Positions 1 to 8,529 of a stretch of DNA of 64,000 bases are shown here, in pieces (position 1 is the stretch's first letter; each line of letters opens with the position of its first letter). The translations under genes were made by a program, and so were the position numbers. Origin of the DNA: DASUWK01 sp036378435 (GTDB lineage: Bacteria; Chloroflexota; Dormibacteria; Dormibacterales; Dormibacteraceae); contig DASUWK010000059.1 in NCBI GenBank assembly GCA_036378435.1, forward strand, positions 1 through 64,000. The letters run 5' to 3'. The notes below the pieces were generated by a model, which did no database searches, was not told where the DNA came from, and saw only the letters and a program-made list of their open reading frames with translations.

Positions 1-461
1 GATCCGCGCCTGCTCGAGATCTGCCAGCCGGTGCCCTCCAGCTTGATGCGCAGCCGGCGTACATAGATGCGCACCTGGTCGCCCGAAAGGCGCTCGCCCC
101 ACGCCCTCACCGCCAGCACGTGGTCGGGGAAGTAATGCCGCGGATGCTGGGCGAGGAACTCGAGCAGCTCGAGCTCGCGCCGGGTGAGGCTGACCTCGGT
201 CTCGGTCCCGGGACGGAGCATCCGGCGATCGCTGTCCAGGTCCAGGCCCGACAGCTCCACCGTGCGCTGGCGCCAGTACGCCGCTCCGGCGGCGACAGCC
301 GCGTAGTCGTCGGGCGAAAGGTGGCCGTTGAAGTCGTCGCGGGCCAGGAGCGACTCGCGCTGCTCGTAGATCGTCAGCCAGCGGCGCGCGAAGTCGAAGG
401 ACTTCGTGTCGGGGTCTTCGCCAGGGAGCAGGCGCCTACTTTTACGTCCGGCAACCGCCAT
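1..461 (-). CDS. Winged-helix (OmpR/PhoB-type) DNA-binding regulator, C-terminus cut by window edge
   Basis: Reading leftwards from an ATG at 461, the frame stays open to the window edge (about 153 residues). Residues ~90-150 read as a Trans_reg_C winged helix: a segment LTRRELELLEFLAQHP followed by RIYVRRLRIKLE, the usual wing and recognition-helix arrangement. The first ~80 residues are not a receiver domain and contain no phospho-acceptor pattern, so this is not a classical response regulator. The gene lies directly downstream of the M19 dipeptidase on the same strand (36 bp apart). The start is the first in-frame ATG; an ATG 13 bp upstream is in another frame. Target and signal are unknown. 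Confidence 0.7.
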   Translation of the reverse strand, partial: MAVAGRKSRRLLPGEDPDTKSFDFARRWLTIYEQRESLLARDDFNGHLSPDDYAAVAAGAAYWRQRTVELSGLDLDSDRRMLRPGTETEVSLTRRELELLEFLAQHPRHYFPDHVLAVRAWGERLSGDQVRIYVRRLRIKLEGTGWQISSRRG

Positions 462-497
462 TTGCACTTCGCATTTTACGCTCTTCCGGGGCTGTTT

Positions 498-1514
498 TTA
501 CGTTGCCGGAAGAGATTGCCGCAGCCAGCGCAGCCAGTTGGCGCCGAGGACGCCTTCCGCCATCTGGGCCGGCGCCACTTCGCCGAGCTTCACGAGGTCG
601 GCCACGGTCTCGATCTCGACGGGCGTCTCCTCCAGGCCGAGTCCGCCGTCCAGGTCGGAGCCGATGCCGACGCTGTGCCAGCCGATCAGCCCGGCGATGT
701 GATCGGCATGGCGGCGGACGTCGGCCAGCGTGACTTCGGTGCCGCGGTCGTCGTCGGCCCAGGCCGGGTGGAGGAAGTGGTTGTACAGGTTGAGCCCGAT
801 CACACCGTCCGCCCGCCCGATCGCGCTGATCATTTCGTCCGTCAGCTGGCGGTCCGTGTCGACGATGGCGCGCGCGTTCGAGTGGCTGGCACACAGCGCG
901 TGGTTGCCGATCTCCAGCGCCTGCCAGAACGCCTCCTCGGCGAGGTGCGAGGCATCGAGCGGGATGCCGATGTCGGCCATCCGGCCGACCAGGTCCCGGC
1001 CGAGCTCGGTCAAGCCCCCTGGTCGCCTGGTGCCGCCGGCATATCGGGTGCGGCTCCAGGCGGGACCGATCAGGCGGACGCCGGCCGCGAACCACTCACC
1101 GAGGTCGGACGGACGCTCGATGGAGTCTGCGCTCTCGATGAGGATGACGAGGCCCATGACGCTGTCGCGCGCCCATTGGTCGAGGTGTGCGTCGAGAGTC
1201 CTGCGTGAGGTGATGACGCGCACCCGGCCGTCCCTTTCCCAGCCGCGGTAGATGGCGAGCTGCGCACGCGCGCGGTCCCATGGCGGTGTCTCGTAGACGG
1301 GCTCGCCGTCGTCCGCCCAGCTTGACGGTCCCACGAACAGCGTGGCGAAGGCGACGGCGACTCCCGCCTTGCGGAGCGCGGGCAGCGAGACCGTGCACTG
1401 GTGGTCGGTCCGCTGCTCGGCGGCCCGGATCTCGGCGACTTCCAGCGTGTAATCGCGGCCGCCGAGAACATTGCTGGCCAGGTCGAGGTGTGCGTCGACG
1501 ATTGGTGCGGTCAC
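498..1514 (-). CDS. Membrane dipeptidase, peptidase family M19
   Basis: 338 residues, a full-length renal-dipeptidase-type (M19) zinc peptidase that hydrolyses dipeptides, often with D-residues at the C-terminal position. Expected metal ligands are visible: H9 and D11 in DAHLDLA, E127 in LIESADS, H190 in DASH and H211 in ASHSNARA, plus GSDLDGG near the C-terminus. No signal peptide is seen, so a cytoplasmic enzyme is likely. A second M19 gene lies at 17593-18645. Together with the S9 peptidase, the M55 remnant and the OSBS/racemase gene this supports peptide and D-amino-acid scavenging. The natural substrate cannot be read from sequence. Confidence 0.93.
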   Translation of the reverse strand: MTAPIVDAHLDLASNVLGGRDYTLEVAEIRAAEQRTDHQCTVSLPALRKAGVAVAFATLFVGPSSWADDGEPVYETPPWDRARAQLAIYRGWERDGRVRVITSRRTLDAHLDQWARDSVMGLVILIESADSIERPSDLGEWFAAGVRLIGPAWSRTRYAGGTRRPGGLTELGRDLVGRMADIGIPLDASHLAEEAFWQALEIGNHALCASHSNARAIVDTDRQLTDEMISAIGRADGVIGLNLYNHFLHPAWADDDRGTEVTLADVRRHADHIAGLIGWHSVGIGSDLDGGLGLEETPVEIETVADLVKLGEVAPAQMAEGVLGANWLRWLRQSLPAT

Positions 1515-1537
1515 GCTGTGCAGCCTAGCCGCGGAAC

Positions 1538-1557
1538 AGCGCCCGCGTATTGGCGCT
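1538..1557 (-). terminator. Possible stem-loop between the small ORF and the M19 gene
   Basis: Six-base arms AGCGCC and GGCGCT with an eight-base loop, 9-28 bases past the stop of the 31-residue ORF and 24 bp before the M19 start. There is no U-tract on the minus strand, so intrinsic termination is uncertain. Confidence 0.25.
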
Positions 1558-1565
1558 TTAACCAG

Positions 1566-1661
1566 CTAGCGGCGCCGCTGCTTGTTGGTCTTTTCCGCCT
1601 TCGATTCGCGCAGGCTGCGCTCGAGCTTCCAAAGGTCGAACATCGCTTCCGGTGACATCAT
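1566..1661 (-). CDS. Small ORF, 31 residues, strong ribosome-binding site
   Basis: ATG at 1661 preceded on the minus strand by GGAGG with a six-base gap, an excellent Shine-Dalgarno arrangement. The product begins MMSPEAMFDLWKLERSLRE and ends in a Lys/Arg-rich tail (KTNKQRRR). It is predicted amphipathic and helical with a basic end. No family is recognised. It is one of the few places in the window with a textbook ribosome-binding site, which argues for translation despite the size. An inverted repeat (AGCGCC at 1538-1543, GGCGCT at 1552-1557) lies just after its stop. Confidence 0.5.
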   Translation of the reverse strand: MMSPEAMFDLWKLERSLRESKAEKTNKQRRR

Positions 1662-1785
1662 TTCGCTCCTCCTCTCTTGCTGTTTTTGCAACAGCTAGAA
1701 CCCCTCAGGAGTTGCCGCGATTCCGCCGAAAACGCAGCGTCGACGAGTTGGCGTCGAGCGCACCACGAACGTAGGTTAAGGGGCG

Positions 1786-2127
1786 GTGAACATCGCCCTG
1801 ACCGTGGTCTTGAAGCCCCTTGTCGCCGGGTGCTTGGTGGCCGTGATGTCACAGCTGAGCACCGCTCTGCGGCCGAAGATGTTCGCCGGCCTGTTCGCCG
1901 CCGCGCCCTCGGTGGCGACCGCCAGCCTATTGGTGACCGCGCTCTCCAAGCCGTCCTCCGTCCAGCCCTCGGCAGCGGGCATGATCGCCGGGGCGGTCGG
2001 CATGATCGCGTGCTGCCTGGTCGCCATGCTGCTGGTGCCCCGCGTGCGCTCGCTCCTCGCCAGCGGCGCCGGCTGGGTCGCCTGGACCCTGGTCGCCGCC
2101 GGCGCCTACTGGAGCCTCTACCGGTGA
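1786..2127 (+). CDS. Small integral membrane protein, DUF3147-like, first of a pair
   Basis: 113 residues with three or four hydrophobic segments (about residues 5-22, 30-50, 62-82 and 92-110). The pattern of a polytopic protein of this size followed by a homologous-looking second protein resembles DUF3147-type membrane proteins; the family assignment is tentative. The downstream gene starts in the GTGA overlap with this stop codon, so the two are translationally coupled and may form a hetero-oligomer. No function is known. Confidence 0.65.
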   Translation: MNIALTVVLKPLVAGCLVAVMSQLSTALRPKMFAGLFAAAPSVATASLLVTALSKPSSVQPSAAGMIAGAVGMIACCLVAMLLVPRVRSLLASGAGWVAWTLVAAGAYWSLYR

Positions 2128-2561
2128 CGGTGCGCGACGAAGCCGGCCGCGAGAGCCGGCAGCGCGTCGAGCTCGATTGGCAGTCGTTCCGCCACCCGGA
2201 GTGGGGCCAGTTGGCCGTCCGCTTCGCCTTCGGCGCGGTGATCGCGCTTGCCGCCGGGCTCATCGGGCTGCGTTTCGGCCATCGTGTCGGGGGCGTCTTC
2301 CTAGCCTTCTCGGCCATCCTTCCGGCCGCGCTCACCCTGCTCGAGCGATCTGACGGTACTGAGAAGACCGACATCGACGCCGTCGGCGCGAGCCTGGGAG
2401 CGGTCGCGCTGCTGCTGTTCGCGACCACGGCGGTGCTGCTTGTGGGCCGGATCGGAGCGGTCGCCGCCATCCTGGTTGCCGCGGTCCTATGGATCGGGGC
2501 CGCGCTGGCACTGTATCCGCTCGGCCGCGCCGCCCTCGCCAGGTTTACGCGCACAGGCTAG
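2124..2561 (+). CDS. DUF3147-like small integral membrane protein, second of a pair
   Basis: 145 residues from a GTG that overlaps the upstream TGA (GTGA). A soluble lead of ~30 residues is followed by about four transmembrane segments; the stretch GGVFLAFSAILPAALTLLE is typical of DUF3147-type proteins. An in-frame ORF extends further 5' over the preceding gene, but the GTGA junction is the natural start. PEP carboxylase starts 21 bp downstream on the same strand. Confidence 0.7.
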   Translation: MTVRDEAGRESRQRVELDWQSFRHPEWGQLAVRFAFGAVIALAAGLIGLRFGHRVGGVFLAFSAILPAALTLLERSDGTEKTDIDAVGASLGAVALLLFATTAVLLVGRIGAVAAILVAAVLWIGAALALYPLGRAALARFTRTG

Positions 2562-2582
2562 GCCCCGCCGGCCTGGAAGATA

Positions 2583-5150
2583 GTGCTCGTGTCTCGCCGC
2601 ACCACCGACCACGAGCTGGAGGAGCTTTCCGCTCCGCTGCGCGCCGACGTCCGCCGTCTGGGAGCCTCACTGGGCGAGGTCATCGTCGAGAGCGGCGGCG
2701 CGGATCTGCTTGAGGACGTCGAGCGCCTGCGGAAGGCGGCGATCGAGCTGCGCGGGAGCCGGGGCGACGCGGCCGCGGCGCAGCTGGCGCGCGTCGTCGA
2801 GCTGGTCGACTCCTTCGACCTCGATCGCGCCGAAGCCGTCGCGCGCGCCTTCACCGTGTACTTCCAGCTGGCGAACCTGGCCGAGGAGCGCCACCGCGTG
2901 AGGATCCTGCGCGAACGTTCGCGGTCGGACGAGGTGGTGGCCGAATCGCTGGCGGCCACGCTGGCCGGCCTGGGCGCCGAGATCGGCGACGACGCGGTCG
3001 ACGAGCTGCTCGAGCGCATCGAGATCCGCCCCGTCCTGACCGCCCACCCGACCGAGGCGCGGCGGCGGGCGGTGGTCGACGCGCTGCGCCGAGTGGCCTC
3101 TGAGCTCGACCGGACGGACGACCCGCGGCTTTCGGCCTCCGAGCGCGCCGATGCCGAGCGACGGCTGGGCGAGGAGCTGACGATCCTCTGGCGCACCGCG
3201 CAGCTGCGCCGCGAGCGCCCGTCGGTGATCGACGAGGTGCGCAGCGTGATGGCGGTCTTCGACGAGGCGCTGTTCACGCTCGTCCCGGTCCTCTACCGAG
3301 AGCTCGAACGTGCGCGCCCGGACCGGCCGGTCCGTCCCTTCCTGCGCTGGGGCAGCTGGGTCGGCGGCGACCGTGACGGCAACCCGTTCGTCACGCCGGA
3401 CGTGACCGAGGAGACCATGGCCGTGCAGTCGGAGCACGTGCTGCTCGGGCTCGAGAACGCCGCCCGGCGGATCGGCCGGACGCTGACGCTCGGGGACCGC
3501 TCCACGCCGCCTTCGTCGGCCATCGCCGCCCGCGCCGGCCGCGACCCGCGCGGCGAGCCTCACCGGCGCTTTCTCCTCGACGCGGCCAACCGCCTGCGGG
3601 CCACCCGGCTCGGGGAGCCCGGCGGTTACCCCGGGGTGGCGGAGTTCCGGGAAGACCTGTGGGCTCTGCAGGAATCGCTGCTGGCGGGCGGCGCCGAGCG
3701 GGTCGCACGCGGCGAGCTTCAGCAGCTGATCTGGCAGCTGGACACTTTCGGCTTCCATCTCGCCTCGCTCGAGGTCAGACAGCACTCGTCGGTCCACCGC
3801 CAGGCGTTGAGCGACCCCGGGTCGCCGGTCGCGGAGGAGGTCCGCGAGACCTTCCGCGTCATGGCGCGGCTCCAGGGCCGCTACGGCAGCGACGCGTGCC
3901 GCCGCTACGTGGTCAGCTTCACGCGGTCCGCGGCCGACGTGATGGACGTCTACGCGCTGGCTCGGGGCGCCGTGCCGGAGGGCCGGCTCGAGCTCGACGT
4001 GGTCCCGCTGTTCGAGTCGCGGGAGGACCTGGAAGCGGCGCCGGGAGTGCTGGACGAGCTGTACGGAGAGGCCGAGTGGCGCGCTTGGCTCGAAAACCGC
4101 GGCGGGCTCGAGGTGATGTTGGGGTACTCCGACGCCACCAAGGACGTGGGCTACCTCGCGGCCAACCTGGCGCTGTACCGCGCCCAGGCGCAACTGGTCG
4201 CGTGGGCGCGCGCGCGCGGCGTGCGCCTGACGCTCTTTCATGGGCGCGGCGGAGCCGTCGGGCGCGGGGGCGGTCCGGCCGGCCGCGCCATCCGGAGCCA
4301 GGCGCCAGGCTCTCTCGACGGCCGCTTCAAAGTGACCGAGCAGGGCGAGGTGATCTTCGCCCGCTACGGCAACCGCGCGATCGCCTTGCGCCATCTCGAG
4401 CAGGTCACGAGCGCGGTGCTGACCGCCTCGACCTCGCCGCATGCGGAGCGGCTGCGCGCGGCCGAAGCCCGCTTCCAGGAGCCGGCTGAGCTGATGGCCC
4501 GGAAGTCGGAGGCTGCGTATCTCTCGCTCGTGCAGAGCCCAGGCTTCGCGGACTTTTTCGCCAGCGTCACACCGATCGCTCAGATCGGCGAGCTCGCGAT
4601 CGGCTCGCGGCCCGCGCGCCGAGGTGGCGCGAGCCAGGACCTAGGCCAGCTCCGCGCCATCCCGTGGGTGTTCGCCTGGACCCAGAACCGCTGCAACCTG
4701 CCCGGTTGGTTCGGCCTCGGCGCCGGCCTGCAGGCTGTGGCGGAGCGCGACGGGGTCGAGTTCCTGCGGGGCATGGCGGCCGAGTGGCCGCTGCTCGCCT
4801 CGATCGTCGACAACGCCGAGATGAGCCTGGCGAAGGCGGACCCGCTGATTGCGGGCCTGTATCTCGAGCGCGGAGGGCGGCCCGACCTGGTCGACCGCAT
4901 TCGCGAGGAGTACCGGCTGACACGGCGCCTCGTGCTGGCGATCACCGGGCACGAGCGCCTGCTCGGCGGCCACAACATCCTGCGTCTCGCCGTCGACCTT
5001 CGGAATCCCTACGTCGACGCGCTCTCGTTCCTCCAGCTGCGCTTCCTGCGGGACATCGCTGACGCGGAAGGAGACCGGGCGGTGCAGCTATCCGAGCTGA
5101 TCCGGCTCACGGTGGGCGGCGTCGCGGCGGGCCTCCAGAACACCGGCTGA
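2583..5150 (+). CDS. ppc: Phosphoenolpyruvate carboxylase
   Basis: 855 residues; catalyses PEP + bicarbonate to oxaloacetate + phosphate, replenishing the TCA cycle. The catalytic-His motif LTAHPTEA is near residue 154, WVGGDRDGNP near 257 and the Gly-rich loop FHGRGGAVGRGGGP near 555. The C-terminus ends in QNTG, the conserved end of the family. Slightly shorter than the E. coli enzyme (883 aa) but complete. The start is a GTG; a second GTG two codons on is equally possible. Probably in one transcript with the following S9 peptidase, although the twin palindromes at 5163-5227 separate them. Confidence 0.97.
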   Translation: MLVSRRTTDHELEELSAPLRADVRRLGASLGEVIVESGGADLLEDVERLRKAAIELRGSRGDAAAAQLARVVELVDSFDLDRAEAVARAFTVYFQLANLAEERHRVRILRERSRSDEVVAESLAATLAGLGAEIGDDAVDELLERIEIRPVLTAHPTEARRRAVVDALRRVASELDRTDDPRLSASERADAERRLGEELTILWRTAQLRRERPSVIDEVRSVMAVFDEALFTLVPVLYRELERARPDRPVRPFLRWGSWVGGDRDGNPFVTPDVTEETMAVQSEHVLLGLENAARRIGRTLTLGDRSTPPSSAIAARAGRDPRGEPHRRFLLDAANRLRATRLGEPGGYPGVAEFREDLWALQESLLAGGAERVARGELQQLIWQLDTFGFHLASLEVRQHSSVHRQALSDPGSPVAEEVRETFRVMARLQGRYGSDACRRYVVSFTRSAADVMDVYALARGAVPEGRLELDVVPLFESREDLEAAPGVLDELYGEAEWRAWLENRGGLEVMLGYSDATKDVGYLAANLALYRAQAQLVAWARARGVRLTLFHGRGGAVGRGGGPAGRAIRSQAPGSLDGRFKVTEQGEVIFARYGNRAIALRHLEQVTSAVLTASTSPHAERLRAAEARFQEPAELMARKSEAAYLSLVQSPGFADFFASVTPIAQIGELAIGSRPARRGGASQDLGQLRAIPWVFAWTQNRCNLPGWFGLGAGLQAVAERDGVEFLRGMAAEWPLLASIVDNAEMSLAKADPLIAGLYLERGGRPDLVDRIREEYRLTRRLVLAITGHERLLGGHNILRLAVDLRNPYVDALSFLQLRFLRDIADAEGDRAVQLSELIRLTVGGVAAGLQNTG

Positions 5151-5162
5151 CCTTCGCCGGTG

Positions 5163-5227
5163 GTGCATTTCTGGAGAAATGCACGATCGCCTGGCGCTCG
5201 AATGGGGCATTTCGAGAGAAATGGCCC
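5163..5227. repeat. Twin palindromes A (centres 42 bp apart)
   Basis: The first unit, 5163-5184, has perfect ten-base arms (GTGCATTTCT / AGAAATGCAC) around GG. The second, 5204-5227, has arms CATTTC / GAAATG around GAGA, extended by GGG/CCC with one mismatch. The centres are at 5173.5 and 5215.5. The pair lies between the ppc stop and the likely start of the S9 peptidase (5256). Both units share the core CATTTC...GAAATG. It could be a pair of operators, a termination/processing signal or a REP-like element. Confidence 0.75.
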
Positions 5228-5255
5228 GGTGGGGGCGGCGCAGACTGAGCTCACG

Positions 5256-7235
5256 ATGACGCGCACTCTCACCATCGACGACCTCTTCCAGCTGCGGACG
5301 GCGGGCGATCCGCAGGTCAGCCCCGACGGCCGCTCCATCGCCTTCACGGTCACCGAGGTCGATCGGGACAAGGACCGCATGTCCACGCACATCTGGGTCG
5401 CGGGCGCTGACGGCGCCGCCGTCCAGTGGACGCGCGGGGACGAGAGTGAGAGCGCTCCGCGCTGGTCGCCGGACGGCTCCCGGCTGGCCTTCGTCGCCGC
5501 GCGCGGCGAAGGGGCCAAGGCTCAGGTGTGGGCACTCGACGCCGCCGGCGGCGAGGCGCGTCCTCTAACCGATCTCAAAGGCGGCGTCCAGAGCTACGCG
5601 TGGTCGCCGGACGGCAAGCGGCTGGCGGTCGTCGGCATCGTCGAGCCCGAGAAGGGCGAGACCGAGGCGGACAAGGCCAAGCCCTTCGAAGTGCGACGTC
5701 TGATCTGGAAGGCCGACGGCGCCGGCTTCCTCGGCGACCGGCGCGCGCACCTCTTCGTGGTCGACCTCGACTCGGGCGAATCGAAGCAGCTGACCAGCGG
5801 CGACTTCTCGGTCGGAACTCCGTCCTGGTCGCCCGACGGCGCCCGCATCGCCTTCAGCGCCGCCATGCACGCCGATCGCGACCTCGACCTGGCGAGCCAC
5901 CTGTGGACGATCTCCGCCGAAGGCGGCGAGCCGCACCAGGTCGTGGGCGGCAAGTGGCAGGCCACGCTGCCCCTTTGGGCGGCCGACGGCAGCCTCGTGT
6001 TCACCGGCTCGCCCGATAACTTCGCCGTGCTCAACGCCCTCTACGCCGTGCCCGTGAGCGGGGGCGAGCCGCGGCCGCTGCTGGAGGGCTTCGACCGCAA
6101 CGTCATGCCGGGCGGCCCGGCTTACCCGGGTGGCCTCCCAGCGCTGACGCCCGCCCGCGACGAGGTGGTCTTCTGCGCCCGCATCGGCGGCTGCACGCAC
6201 GTCTTCCGCCAGCGGCTGGACGGCGGCGCGCCCCAGCTCGTGCTTGACGGCGAGGGCACCGTCGTCGCGGGGCTGAGCGTGTCGCCTTCAGGCGCGGCCG
6301 CCGTGATCGTGAGCGACCCCGAGAGCCCCGCCGATGTCTTCGCCCTCGACCTCGAACAGCGCAAGGCGACGCGCGTCACCAACTTGAACGCCGAGGTTCT
6401 CCGTGACGCCGAGATCGTGAAGCCCGAGATCCGCCGCTTCCGAGCGCCCGACGGCATAGAGCTCGAGGGCTACGTCTGGGGCGCGGAGCCCGGCGTCCGT
6501 AAGCCTTTGCTCCTCAACGTGCACGGCGGGCCGCACAACGCGTGGACCCCCGCGCTGAGCTCGTTCGAGCTGCACCAGCAGGAGTTCGTTGCGGACGGGT
6601 GGTGCGTGCTCGCGGTGAACCCGCGCGGGTCGGACGGCTACGGCGAGGCGTTCATGCGCGGCGTGATCGGCGGCTGGGGCGAGAACGACCAGCAGGACTT
6701 CCTGGCCGCGATCGACCAGCTGGTGGAGGAAGGCGTCGCCGACCCGGACCGGCTGGCCGTGACGGGCTACAGCTACGGCGGCTTCATGAGCCTCTGGCTG
6801 GCGGGGCGGACCGACCGCTTCGCCGCCGTGGTGGCGGGCGGGGTCGTCAGCAACCTGGCCAGCCAGTACGGCACCTCCGATTTCGGCCCGCACTTCGAGA
6901 AGGAGTTCCTGGCCGAGCCGCACACCGATCGCGAGAAGTACATCCGGATGTCGCCAGTCACCTACGTGACCGAGATGAAGGCGCCGCTCCTCATCCTGCA
7001 CGGGCAGGCCGACGACCGCTGCGACCTCGGCCAGGCCGAGGAGGTCTTCGCCGCTCTGCGCAAGCTGCGCCGCACGGCCGAGATGGTCGTCTACCCCGGC
7101 GGGTCACACCTCTTCATAGTGGCGGGCCGGCCCTCGCACCAGGCGGACTACCAGCGGCGCCTGCGAGCCTGGGTGCTCGAGCACGTGCCTGCCGGCGAGG
7201 CCGCTACTCCGCCTCTCGTACCGTCCGGCTCATAG
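5256..7235 (+). CDS. S9-family serine peptidase (acylaminoacyl-peptidase / prolyl oligopeptidase type)
   Basis: 659 residues from the ATG at 5256 (MTRTLTIDDLF). The frame is open back to 5160, but that stretch would translate the twin palindromes, so the later start is preferred. An N-terminal seven-bladed propeller carries repeated WSPDG motifs (WSPDGSRLAF, WSPDGKRLAV, WSPDGARIAF). The C-terminal alpha/beta hydrolase domain has the triad Ser in GYSYGG (~residue 506), Asp in QADDRCD (~586) and His in GGSH (~617). It probably removes acylated residues or small peptides in the cytoplasm; no signal peptide is seen. Confidence 0.94.
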   Translation: MTRTLTIDDLFQLRTAGDPQVSPDGRSIAFTVTEVDRDKDRMSTHIWVAGADGAAVQWTRGDESESAPRWSPDGSRLAFVAARGEGAKAQVWALDAAGGEARPLTDLKGGVQSYAWSPDGKRLAVVGIVEPEKGETEADKAKPFEVRRLIWKADGAGFLGDRRAHLFVVDLDSGESKQLTSGDFSVGTPSWSPDGARIAFSAAMHADRDLDLASHLWTISAEGGEPHQVVGGKWQATLPLWAADGSLVFTGSPDNFAVLNALYAVPVSGGEPRPLLEGFDRNVMPGGPAYPGGLPALTPARDEVVFCARIGGCTHVFRQRLDGGAPQLVLDGEGTVVAGLSVSPSGAAAVIVSDPESPADVFALDLEQRKATRVTNLNAEVLRDAEIVKPEIRRFRAPDGIELEGYVWGAEPGVRKPLLLNVHGGPHNAWTPALSSFELHQQEFVADGWCVLAVNPRGSDGYGEAFMRGVIGGWGENDQQDFLAAIDQLVEEGVADPDRLAVTGYSYGGFMSLWLAGRTDRFAAVVAGGVVSNLASQYGTSDFGPHFEKEFLAEPHTDREKYIRMSPVTYVTEMKAPLLILHGQADDRCDLGQAEEVFAALRKLRRTAEMVVYPGGSHLFIVAGRPSHQADYQRRLRAWVLEHVPAGEAATPPLVPSGS

Positions 7236-8529
7236 CGCCGCCGGCGGCCGCCGCGAGCATGAGGGCCCCGGACGCCACGAACACCAGGGGGATGCTGAAC
7301 TGCGCGATCGCGCCCGAGATGGCGAGTGAGAGCGGGCTCAGGCCGACCGTGCTCACCATCAGCAGGCTCATGACGCGGCCCATCATCGAGGCGTCGGTCC
7401 GGCGCATGATCCACGCGCTGGCGAGCACCGAGATCACCCCGGCCACGACGCCCAACCCGGTGGTGATGATCGCGGCGTAGACGACGCTCGGCACCACGCC
7501 GAGCAGTGGCATGCCGACCGCGAAGCAGAGTCCGGCCGCGAGAATGCGTCGGAAGAGCCGGCCCGGTGGGAGAACGCCCGCCAGCAGGGAGCCGATGAGC
7601 GAGCCGCCGCCGAAGCCGGCCAGCATGATGCCGAAGGCGGCGGGCCCACCCAGGTGGTACCGCGCGAGGGCCGCCAGGCCGACGTCGACAGGGCCGTTCG
7701 CGGCCAGGGTCATCGCGGAGACGAGGACGATCAGCGTCCGCAGGAGGGGATCGGCGAAGACGTAGCGAAGGCCCGCCGCGATGTCACCGAGGATTCCGAC
7801 CGGAGCGCCCTCGGCCCCCGACCGCGGGGCGCCGACCCTGACGGCCGCGGTCGCGACGGCCACGCCGACGAACAGGACAGCGTCGCCGCCCAGCGCGTAG
7901 CCCGCGCCGAGCTTGGCCACCACGACCCCGGCCAGGGCGGGGCCGAGGAGGCTCCCCAGGGCCTGGGTCGACTGCTCCAGGGCGGTGGCCGGCTCGAGCT
8001 GTTCGGCACTGACGGTCTGCGGCAGGATGCTGGCGCGCGAAGGGCCGTAGAACGCGTCGGCGCCTCCGAACACCACGGCCAGCGCATAGATCTCGGGCAT
8101 GTTGACGGCGCCCATGAGGGCCAGGGCGGCCAGGGAACCCATCGAGGCGACCCGGACGATGCTCGAGATGACGCCGATTCGGCGCGCGCCGAAGCGGTCG
8201 CTGGCGGCGCCGGCGAGAAGGCCCAGCACTCCGCGCGGGACTGCCTCGGCGGCCAGCACGCCGCCGGTGGTGAGCGGAGAGCCGGTCAGCTGGAGCGTCA
8301 GCCAGGCGATGCCGACGAAGCTGAGCTGGAAGGCGAGCAGGGAGAGCGTGAACCCGCCCCAGATGAGCCGGAAGTCGCGGCTGCGGAGCGGCTGGAACAG
8401 GGCGAAGCGCGGCCCCTCCGGCGGCTGCGCCGCCACCTCCCCGCTGAGCGGGGAGGAGCCCTGCGGCCCTTCCGGCGTCTGCGCCGCCACCTCCCCGCTG
8501 TGCGGGGAGGAGCCCTGCGCCTCGATCAT
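7204..8529 (-). CDS. MFS transporter (MFS_3 / EntS-like) with a repeat-derived N-terminus
   Basis: 441 residues. From about residue 40 it is a 12-helix major facilitator of the MFS_3 type (RFALFQPLRSRDFRLIWGG opening the first helix, a conserved GRVMS loop late in the protein), probably a drug or metabolite exporter. The ATG overlaps the TGA of the upstream TetR gene (ATGA), so the two are coupled. Residues 5-40 are two copies of an 18-residue unit encoded by a 54-bp palindromic repeat (8411-8518) with no relation to the MFS fold. The 3' end overlaps the convergent S9 gene by 32 bp. Confidence 0.9.
   Translation of the reverse strand: MIEAQGSSPHSGEVAAQTPEGPQGSSPLSGEVAAQPPEGPRFALFQPLRSRDFRLIWGGFTLSLLAFQLSFVGIAWLTLQLTGSPLTTGGVLAAEAVPRGVLGLLAGAASDRFGARRIGVISSIVRVASMGSLAALALMGAVNMPEIYALAVVFGGADAFYGPSRASILPQTVSAEQLEPATALEQSTQALGSLLGPALAGVVVAKLGAGYALGGDAVLFVGVAVATAAVRVGAPRSGAEGAPVGILGDIAAGLRYVFADPLLRTLIVLVSAMTLAANGPVDVGLAALARYHLGGPAAFGIMLAGFGGGSLIGSLLAGVLPPGRLFRRILAAGLCFAVGMPLLGVVPSVVYAAIITTGLGVVAGVISVLASAWIMRRTDASMMGRVMSLLMVSTVGLSPLSLAISGAIAQFSIPLVFVASGALMLAAAAGGAMSRTVREAE
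8411..8518. repeat. 54-bp tandem repeat with palindromic core, inside the MFS coding region
   Basis: Two head-to-tail copies, 8411-8464 and 8465-8518, differ at three positions by eye. Each holds a 19-base palindrome starting CTCCCCGCT (8437-8455 and 8491-8509). The unit length is a multiple of three, so the MFS frame is kept. Translated repeats of this composition often come from dispersed palindromic elements captured in coding regions. Confidence 0.85.

Noticed and set aside
120..1208. Plus-strand open frame over the first gene fragment and the M19 gene
   Set aside because: The minus strand has clear winged-helix and M19 signatures; the plus product has none.
2667..4442. 591-codon open frame antisense to PEP carboxylase
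   Set aside because: High GC keeps antisense frames open. The plus strand encodes a clear PEPC with all motifs; the antisense product is Arg/His/Val-rich without a recognisable domain.
8411..8518. Possible CRISPR array
   Set aside because: Only two directly abutting 54-bp copies with no variable spacers, and no cas genes.
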